Assembly: GCA_902802045.1 (NCBI GenBank)
Contig: CADCKQ010000009.1
Location: 41,340 to 105,339 of the forward strand
Direction of reading: 5' to 3'
DNA: 64,000 nt
From: Oscillospiraceae bacterium
GTDB taxonomy: Bacteria > Bacillota > Clostridia > Oscillospirales > Oscillospiraceae
Positions 58,596-64,000 of the stretch are shown here, piece after piece; positions within the stretch are counted from its first letter, which is position 1, and each line of letters starts with the position of its first letter. The notes under the pieces were generated by a model that ran no database searches, was not told the DNA's origin, and worked only from the letters and a program-made list of their open reading frames with translations. The translations under genes and the position numbers were made by a program.

Positions 58596-61026
58596 TGAGC
58601 TTGTATATGTCCGGACACAGAGCTTTGCGCTGACCGTAAAAGGCCCGGCATTCCATCCTTCATTTCCGGGTGTAGAGCTTCAGGAAAAGGAATCTGAACT
58701 TGAAGCGGTTTGTACCGAAGATTTTGATATTGCTTTGGCCGGAGATGCGGAAACTGTCTCTTCACAGTCTCTTGGAAATACATATTCAGGGAAATACAGG
58801 CTGAATCCGATTTTCTTTGAGCAACAAAGATATGAGATTGTAATCGAGGCTCTGAACGGGCATAAAGTCGAATTCTGGCACGATAATTACAATATCAGGA
58901 ATAAAGTGAGCCAGGTAGGGAGGAACTCCTCGCTGCTTACAGGTGTTATATCTTTCGGGAATGAGATCGGTTATTCCGATATTGTAATAAATGTCGACGG
59001 TAATGCCTGTTCCAGACTGACAATAGAAGTATTTCCTTCCAAAATCAGTTATAAAGACGACTACAAAGCAATAGTTTCAGATGTTACGGCCGAAGTATAC
59101 AACCTGGTCTTTGATTTCCTGAAAAGAACATATGATTCCTTCGATACATCCTCCTCCAGGCAGTCTTCTCCGGTAGAATTCTTTTCTATTATCAGAAAAA
59201 TATACACAGAATTTATTTCTGCAGCTGATATGATCCTTAGAACTCCTCACCATCAGTTGCAGACTGAACACTCAATACTTCCTGCACATAAAATAAAAAG
59301 AACCGATGGAAAAACTCTCAGATGGATTGAGAATCATCCTGAGCAGGTTTTTAGAACCGACGGAAAGATCCTTACCGAAAAAGCTCTGGCTGTTAAGAAA
59401 TATGTTACTTACGATACAAAAGAAAACCGACTGACCAAGTATATGCTTCAGTCAACTGCTCAACGTTTGGAAGGTTTTAAGAAGCAGTATATGAAACTTG
59501 CCCGGAATACGGATAAGTATGTAATTGAGCAAACCGAAGCAATGGTCCAGGGCATCTTAAGGCGTTGTAATGAAGGCTTTTTAAAGGAAGTAAACGCTAC
59601 TGCGGCAAAATCGGGTATGTCTCTGGTATTCGGAATGGCGCCCGGATACAGGGAACTTTACAGATGCTATCTGCTTCTCCAACACGGACTGAGAGTTACA
59701 GGAAGTATATTTGATATTTCTCTCAAGGATCTGGCCGTTTTGTATGAATATTGGTGCTTTATAAAGCTTAACAGCTTAATGAAGGAAAAGTATAAGCTTG
59801 TATCCCAGAATGTTATAAGAACAGAAGGAGCAGGTCTGTTTGTAGCGCTGACAAAAGGGAATCCCAGCAAAGTCAGATATGTCAATCCCAAAAACGGAGA
59901 GACCATTACGCTTTCTTATAACCCGAAGGAAGTTAATGTTCCTACAGTTACACAGCGCCCGGATAATGTTCTTACCCTGAGCAAAAAGGGTGGGGAATCC
60001 GATTATGAATACGTGTTTGATGCAAAATACCGTATAAATCCCGCGTTGCCGGAATCAGATTATTATAATTCCATCTCTCACAAACCCGGGCCTGAAGTTG
60101 ATGATATCAATACAATGCATCGCTACAGGGACGCGATTGTCTACAGAAATCACGCAAGTCCGTATGAGCGAAAAATGTTCGGAGCATATGTTCTGTTTCC
60201 TTACCATAATGAGGAAGAGTATCGGAATCACAGATTTTATGAGAGTATAGATAAAGTCAATATAGGCGGCCTGCCTTTTTTGCCTTCCGCTACAACTCTT
60301 GTTTCGGACATGCTCGATGAACTGATTTCGGATTCTCCGGAATCGGCATTCGAACGTGCCACTCTTCCGAGAGGGATTGAAAACAAACTCGCAAAAGTCA
60401 ATTGGAGTGAAAGAGATGTTCTTGTTGGAACACTCAGAAATAAAGAGCAGCTCAATATATGTCTTGAGAATAAATTCTATTATGTACCGGCAACTGCAGT
60501 TCCACAGGATAAACTTCCGGTTCATTATGTGGCAATTTATCAGACCAGGGCAATGTTCGGTGCCGAGGCTAAAATAGAATATTATGGGGAAGTAATCACA
60601 ACTAAAGCGGTTAGAAGAAAAGAAATAACTGAAATTCCGAGAGATTCAGAGCAACTTTATTACCGTTTTGAGATAAAAGATTGGAAGAAACTAGCAAGGC
60701 CTATACAACCCAAGGAACGTGGATTTGCACATATGTTTACAAATCTGTTCCTTCTGGAACACAGTTCCGATGTCCCCGAGTTATTTATTGCTTCAGATGA
60801 AGAATACAGGTTCTATTACGAACTGAAGCGAAGAACCGATGCTACAGTTATTAATGAAGAAGATCTGCATTCCGGTTTTATGGTGGGAAATATTACTGTA
60901 TTGCTCTCCAATGGGGAAATACAATTAATAAAAGACAATAAGATTATAGACAAGTCTCCCATCAGTGATTTCGCCAAAAGACCTAATTCGGTATTAAGAA
61001 GATTATCTTTGTTTGCAGGAGAATAA
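58570..61026 (+). CDS. McrC-like DUF2357 / PD-(D/E)XK nuclease
   Basis: 818 residues. The N-terminal about 500 residues match the DUF2357 layout with beta-rich and helical parts. The C-terminal half contains TQRPDNVLTLSKKGGESDYE then YVFDAKYRINPA, the PD...DAK nuclease active site. This is a two-gene type IV-like restriction or nuclease module with the AAA+ partner. The ATG at 58570 has AAGGAG 11 bases upstream; a TTG 9 bases earlier is possible. It overlaps the ATPase gene by 26 bases. Confidence 0.82.
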   Translation: MDLHHTGSDELVYVRTQSFALTVKGPAFHPSFPGVELQEKESELEAVCTEDFDIALAGDAETVSSQSLGNTYSGKYRLNPIFFEQQRYEIVIEALNGHKVEFWHDNYNIRNKVSQVGRNSSLLTGVISFGNEIGYSDIVINVDGNACSRLTIEVFPSKISYKDDYKAIVSDVTAEVYNLVFDFLKRTYDSFDTSSSRQSSPVEFFSIIRKIYTEFISAADMILRTPHHQLQTEHSILPAHKIKRTDGKTLRWIENHPEQVFRTDGKILTEKALAVKKYVTYDTKENRLTKYMLQSTAQRLEGFKKQYMKLARNTDKYVIEQTEAMVQGILRRCNEGFLKEVNATAAKSGMSLVFGMAPGYRELYRCYLLLQHGLRVTGSIFDISLKDLAVLYEYWCFIKLNSLMKEKYKLVSQNVIRTEGAGLFVALTKGNPSKVRYVNPKNGETITLSYNPKEVNVPTVTQRPDNVLTLSKKGGESDYEYVFDAKYRINPALPESDYYNSISHKPGPEVDDINTMHRYRDAIVYRNHASPYERKMFGAYVLFPYHNEEEYRNHRFYESIDKVNIGGLPFLPSATTLVSDMLDELISDSPESAFERATLPRGIENKLAKVNWSERDVLVGTLRNKEQLNICLENKFYYVPATAVPQDKLPVHYVAIYQTRAMFGAEAKIEYYGEVITTKAVRRKEITEIPRDSEQLYYRFEIKDWKKLARPIQPKERGFAHMFTNLFLLEHSSDVPELFIASDEEYRFYYELKRRTDATVINEEDLHSGFMVGNITVLLSNGEIQLIKDNKIIDKSPISDFAKRPNSVLRRLSLFAGE

Positions 61027-61060
61027 AAAGCTGAAACGGAGCAGAGTAAAATAATAGAGA

Positions 61061-61702
61061 ATGAGCAGAATGAATAAGGGAGATGTTCAAAGACATAATT
61101 TTGATTCCAATTATTCTGAAAAATATGCTCTATTGTCGTTACAGGCTTTATTTCCTGATCGATATGTGGGCATGTCAAAAGGAGAATGTCCTGATTGGTA
61201 TGATGAATCAAAAAATACAGGTGTCGAGGTTACAAGAGCCCTTTCACCTGAAGAAGGATATTATTATTCCTATTGGAATAGAAACTACAGAAAAAGCAAA
61301 GATGAGATTAATAAGAAAAATCTCATAAAATTTGAACAGAATTCCCATTGGGATAACGGAATTCTAAACTATGTTACTAGAGATCTTCCAAACAGCAGTA
61401 AGACCATAGAAACGATATGTGACGCTATAAAGAAAAAACTGGAATTGTTAAATGGTAACTATACAAAGTTTAAAACGAATGAATTATATGTTTTCTCTTC
61501 TGACGATATATGTGAAGAAGATATAAAAAGTATTGTCTCTCAATATGATGTTATATCTGATGAATATCAGACAAGCTTTGATACTGTTTTTATAAATACG
61601 ATTGAAGATCTTTGGAAATATGAAAGAAATCCCCGAAAAATAGACAAATATAATTTTAGTGATGAGGATTTGCGTTCATTTAAAGAAATTGCATTGAGCT
61701 GA
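61061..61702 (+). CDS. Small predicted nuclease of the defence island
   Basis: 213 residues, not assigned to a named family. The stretch ECPDWYDESKNTGVEVTRAL has the form PD-W...(V)EVT of PD-(D/E)XK-type proteins, with the acidic pair spaced about 11 residues apart. After it come helices with NYRKSKDEINKKNLIKFEQN and KTIETICDAIKKKLELLNG, and then ELYVFSSDDICEED. It lies 34 bases after the DUF2357 gene and is very AT-rich. A nuclease role is inferred from one motif and the setting. Confidence 0.55.
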   Translation: MSRMNKGDVQRHNFDSNYSEKYALLSLQALFPDRYVGMSKGECPDWYDESKNTGVEVTRALSPEEGYYYSYWNRNYRKSKDEINKKNLIKFEQNSHWDNGILNYVTRDLPNSSKTIETICDAIKKKLELLNGNYTKFKTNELYVFSSDDICEEDIKSIVSQYDVISDEYQTSFDTVFINTIEDLWKYERNPRKIDKYNFSDEDLRSFKEIALS

Positions 61703-61781
61703 ATTCTTCAATGTTCATTATAAAAATCAGACAAAAGAAATAAGCGGATTCTTCGCAGGCTCAGAATGAAAGGAGAGATAT

Positions 61782-62984
61782 ATGGTCTGGTATGCGTGTT
61801 ACGGCTCGAATATTAATTATGAGCGGTTCATGAGGTATATAATAAAATGTGCTGATAAAACTCCGCCAAAAGAGAGCCGGAAAATACTTATTCCATATGA
61901 AGTTTATTTTGCCTCAGAAGCATGGCAAAACTGGGACGGGTCTGCCGTGGCGTTTCTGGACACGGAAAAGCCCGGATTTGCCTATGGAAGAGCATATCTG
62001 ATTACATATGATCAATATAAACAGGTAAAAGAGCAAGAGGGGCCTAAATACACTAAACAGATAGATCTTCCGCATATTGACGGGAAACGTGTTTATTCCT
62101 TTACTTCAGAAAACAGAATGCAAAGATCTGAACCTTTAAAAGAGAAGTATTATAATACTATTAAAGAAGGTCTTTTGGAGTGCTATGAGGACATGACTCC
62201 TGAAGCGGCAGACGCGTATCTTTTCTCAAGAGACAAATTAGACAGATCATCGGTTGCAGTATTGAGATATGTCAAAAACAGTGAACATGCAGCTGCACTA
62301 AAGGATATAAACTGCGACGGATTGTCATTTGCAGATGTACAGACCGCAATAAAAACATTAAAAGATAACAGCCTGATAGTTCAGGACGGAAGAAGCATCC
62401 GGGCAGGGCTTGAACTGACTTCTCCTGATACCCTGGTCTATACGAATTCGGAGAAACGGGCATTTATTGAAGAGATTCTGAGCATTCCGGAAACTGTTGA
62501 GCCGGAAGAGTCTGAAGAAAAGCCTTTTTACAGCAAAAATATAGCCCTCCAGTGGTATAAATTCGGCCTGGAGCACAATGATGACTTCTTCGTCAAATTT
62601 ATGATGCACTGGATGGCATTTAACTGGATATATTCAAAATACAATTATGACGGCAATGTCTCCGAAAGGGATCAGATCAAGCTTTGTTTTGACGATAAAA
62701 GAGCCAGATTCAGGAGGTTCGATGCGTTTGCACTTCCGGAAATACGGATTTTTATAGAAGGTCCGGTCTATGACGCAAGAACAGGGACTTACAACCATGA
62801 TGTCTACAGAGCATTAAGTGAGAGCAATAGTATTGAAGCGCTGTTGCTCACACTGTATCAGGTCAGATGCAATCTTTTCCACGGAAGTAAAAGCTTTATG
62901 ATAGACAGAGATATTAAACTGGTAAAAGCATCATCCGTAATACTTGAAGGGTATCTTAAACATCTTATATCTGATCTGAAATAG
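61782..62984 (+). CDS. GGCT-like fold protein with C-terminal HEPN-type motif
   Basis: 400 residues. The N-terminal part begins WYACYGSNINYERF, the gamma-glutamylcyclotransferase-like signature (YGSN), followed by AFLDTEKPGFAYGRAYLIT, and extends to about residue 170. The C-terminal domain (about 255-400) is helical and ends with LYQVRCNLFHGSKS: R362-C-N-L-F-H367 matches the R-x4-H active site of HEPN ribonucleases. HEPN effectors often act in abortive infection. AAAGGAG precedes the ATG. It is the last gene of the island block, 79 bases after its neighbour. A fusion of these two domains is the reading offered here. Confidence 0.65.
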   Translation: MVWYACYGSNINYERFMRYIIKCADKTPPKESRKILIPYEVYFASEAWQNWDGSAVAFLDTEKPGFAYGRAYLITYDQYKQVKEQEGPKYTKQIDLPHIDGKRVYSFTSENRMQRSEPLKEKYYNTIKEGLLECYEDMTPEAADAYLFSRDKLDRSSVAVLRYVKNSEHAAALKDINCDGLSFADVQTAIKTLKDNSLIVQDGRSIRAGLELTSPDTLVYTNSEKRAFIEEILSIPETVEPEESEEKPFYSKNIALQWYKFGLEHNDDFFVKFMMHWMAFNWIYSKYNYDGNVSERDQIKLCFDDKRARFRRFDAFALPEIRIFIEGPVYDARTGTYNHDVYRALSESNSIEALLLTLYQVRCNLFHGSKSFMIDRDIKLVKASSVILEGYLKHLISDLK

Positions 62985-63013
62985 GTGATGACGTTTCGGG
63001 GTTAAAAAAAAGA

Positions 63014-63050
63014 ACGGATTGCCGCGGAGCGAAGCTCCTCGCAATGACGA
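63014..63050. repeat. GGATTGCCGCGG...CGCAATGAC palindromic repeat
   Basis: ACGGATTGCCGCGGAGCGAAGCTCCTCGCAATGACGAG with an inner AGC/GCT stem. Same family as 25089; marks the right edge of the defence island. Confidence 0.85.
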
Positions 63051-63066
63051 GAGAAAGGAACTTGAA

Positions 63067-63351
63067 ATGAAAAAGAGAAACGGGAAAAGTTGGGCGAGAG
63101 GGACGGTATTTGCCTGGCTGCTGTTTATAATCCTTTTGGAGATAACGATCGGAACGGCGGACATCAGAAGAGAACAGGCGCTGGAAGCACAGGAAGCCGA
63201 AGTTCTGCTCGAAAGAAAGTATATAGAACCGGCAATTCCGCTTGAAAACGAAGAGACGGAGTCGAAAACTACTGTTACTCTTACAAACGAAGACTTCGTA
63301 GACGGAGTTGCGACTGTTTCTTTTGGTATAACGCTTACAATAAACGATTAA
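63067..63351 (+). CDS. Small single-pass membrane protein
   Basis: 94 residues. A basic N-terminus (MKKRNGKSWARG) and one TM helix (TVFAWLLFIILLEITIG) are followed by a charged coil (RREQALEAQEAEVLLE) and an outward tail ending VATVSFGITLTIND. No known family. AAAGGAA stands 8 bases before the ATG; an upstream in-frame ATG lies in the palindromic repeat and is unlikely. A terminator follows. Confidence 0.7.
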   Translation: MKKRNGKSWARGTVFAWLLFIILLEITIGTADIRREQALEAQEAEVLLERKYIEPAIPLENEETESKTTVTLTNEDFVDGVATVSFGITLTIND

Positions 63352-63367
63352 AAAAGGCAAAAAAAAT

Positions 63368-63393
63368 AAGGCCAGCCGAAAGGCTGGCTTTTG
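63368..63393 (+). terminator. Terminator after the small membrane protein gene
   Basis: AAGGCCAGCC-GAA-AGGCTGGCTTTT stem-loop with T-run, 16 bases after the stop. Confidence 0.85.
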
Positions 63394-63395
63394 TA

Positions 63396-63431
63396 AGGAT
63401 CTCGAGGGTTCGAATCCCTCCTTCTCCACCA
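63396..63431 (+). other. tRNA 3'-end fragment (possible attachment-site scar)
   Basis: The T-arm GAGGG-TTCGAAT-CCCTC, acceptor 3' strand CTTCTCC, discriminator A and CCA are present, but no GGAGAAG 5' half or anticodon arm lies upstream; the preceding bases are a protein terminator. So this is only the 3' end of a tRNA gene, as left by a tRNA-targeting integration. Confidence 0.7.
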
Positions 63432-63436
63432 CATTG

Positions 63437-63475
63437 GTACACAGGCTATGATACAATTAGCCTGTGTACTTTTTT
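63437..63475 (+). terminator. Terminator after the tRNA fragment
   Basis: GTACACAGGCT/AGCCTGTGTAC perfect 11-bp stem, then TTTTTTG. A tRNA-type terminator left next to the tRNA 3' end. Confidence 0.88.
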
Positions 63476-63521
63476 GCGTATCTATCCTGAAAACCTCTTG
63501 ATACAAGGGAAATACGAGCCA

Positions 63522-63612
63522 GGTGGGTGCAAAGTCGCGTCTGCCTGCCTCGCAGTTTTCTTGAAATGGTGCGGTTTCCCGGGCTTTGAGCGTTTGATAA
63601 TTTGCACCCACC
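63522..63612. repeat. 12-bp inverted repeat with 67-base interior
   Basis: GGTGGGTGCAAA (63522-63533) and TTTGCACCCACC (63601-63612) are perfect complements. The interior has no open frame. The function is unknown: a structured RNA or element end is possible. The rest of the gap between 63480 and 63847 shows only the hairpin at 63621. Confidence 0.7.
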
Positions 63613-63620
63613 CCCTATAC

Positions 63621-63650
63621 TTTTTGGCGTTTCTTGAGATACGCCAAAAG
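63621..63650. terminator. Hairpin upstream of the MFS gene
   Basis: CTTTTTGGCGT/ACGCCAAAAGG around a 10-base loop; T-rich on both sides, so it may work in either direction. Confidence 0.5.
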
Positions 63651-63847
63651 GTTTATGCGATACTAGTTTTATGGCTTATCTCCTTTGATCAGACACTCTA
63701 TAACATTTCGAATAGTCTTTTTCCTATAGCCACTCCAGTATAAAGCGCATATTTGTTTGTTTTCCTACCCGTTCGTCTTTTCGCAGATTCTTTTCGTGTG
63801 GTATAATATGTTTACGATTCTTCGTTTACAGAAATGGAGTGTTTGCT

Positions 63848-64000
63848 TTGGGAAAAAAGAAGTGTTTTGATCATAAAGGAAATGAATTCGGTTCGCAGGC
63901 TATGCTTTTTATTTTGCTGTTCGGAATCGTCAGTCTCTTCTCAGATATGACGCATGAAGGAGCGTCCAGCATCCGCGGAGCGTATATGTCCCTGTTGGGG
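63848..64000 (+). CDS. MFS transporter, 5' part (cut by window end)
   Basis: 51 codons from a TTG start with GGAG 8 bases upstream: GKKKCFDHKGNEFGSQAMLF, then LLFGIVSLFSDMTHEGASSI and RGAYMSLLG. The stretch SLFSDMTHEGASSIRGAY is typical of the first helix and loop of a group of Firmicutes major-facilitator transporters. Substrate cannot be told from this part. A TATAAT-like box lies at about 63800. Confidence 0.75.
   Translation, partial: MGKKKCFDHKGNEFGSQAMLFILLFGIVSLFSDMTHEGASSIRGAYMSLLG

Noticed and set aside
63348..63611. Minus-strand frame with RRRDSNPRDPYKSQ over the tRNA fragment
   Set aside because: This kind of peptide is a known artefact of translating the antisense of tRNA 3' ends; there is no ribosome binding site.

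Overview
The window looks like the chromosome of a Gram-positive, probably gut-associated, Clostridia-type Firmicute. The evidence is the gene order smc-ftsY followed by rdgB, a yhbY homologue, a nadD-yqeK fusion, rsfS and leuS, the strong AGGAGG-type ribosome binding sites, TTGACA/TATAAT promoters with 17-bp spacers, and a lysine riboswitch. The species cannot be named from sequence alone.

1-19.6 kb is ordinary chromosome: the 3' part of smc, ftsY, the nucleotide/NAD/ribosome housekeeping run to leuS, rpsU, an Ogg-type glycosylase, guaB, mscS, a cardiolipin synthase, and a lysine-riboswitch-controlled amino-acid ABC transporter. Next come tRNA-Pro(GGG) with two tandem copies of its 3' end, a divergent Crp/Fnr regulator and 4Fe-4S protein sharing a perfect 16-bp palindrome, and a SIMPL-domain protein.

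19.6-41.6 kb is a prophage-like region. Late genes run on the minus strand from about 38.7 to 21.3 kb: LexA-like repressor, small early genes, a sigma/HTH protein, replication-type genes, holin, terminase, portal, scaffold-like protein, N4-gp56-type capsid, Prp-like protease, NlpC/P60 endolysin and a large nozzle-like protein. On the plus strand are a WYL regulator, two tandem ssb genes and a Cro-like HTH. No integrase and no long-tail genes are visible. The region is full of small repeats: 7-bp CACTGT arrays at gene joints, 'CATTGCGAG...GCAATCC' palindromes, 'CCTTCTCC...GGATGAGG' palindromes and a GGGGAC-TTC-GTCCCC hairpin. Several have become part of phage proteins. A nadE gene and a cassette region (23.1-27.2 kb) appear to be cargo. 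The cassette holds a zinc-ribbon membrane protein, a DUF559 nuclease and a DUF6273 protein.

The cassette also carries a plus-strand array of short promoter-RNA-terminator units. Two families (B and C+D) occur twice, and paired stems differ between copies by changes that keep the pairing. I do not recognise these RNAs.

41.6-63.0 kb is a compact defence island, AT-richer than the rest, read as one plus-strand block: type III Mod and Res, a 5-methylcytosine methyltransferase, a DrmD-like SNF2 helicase, DrmA, DrmB, DrmC (a DISARM system mixing class 1 and class 2 parts), Vsr, an McrB-like AAA ATPase, a DUF2357/PD-(D/E)XK McrC-like nuclease, a small predicted nuclease, and a GGCT-like protein with a HEPN-type R-x4-H motif. 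The right flank holds a small membrane protein, a tRNA 3'-end fragment (possible attachment scar), hairpins, and the start of an MFS transporter.
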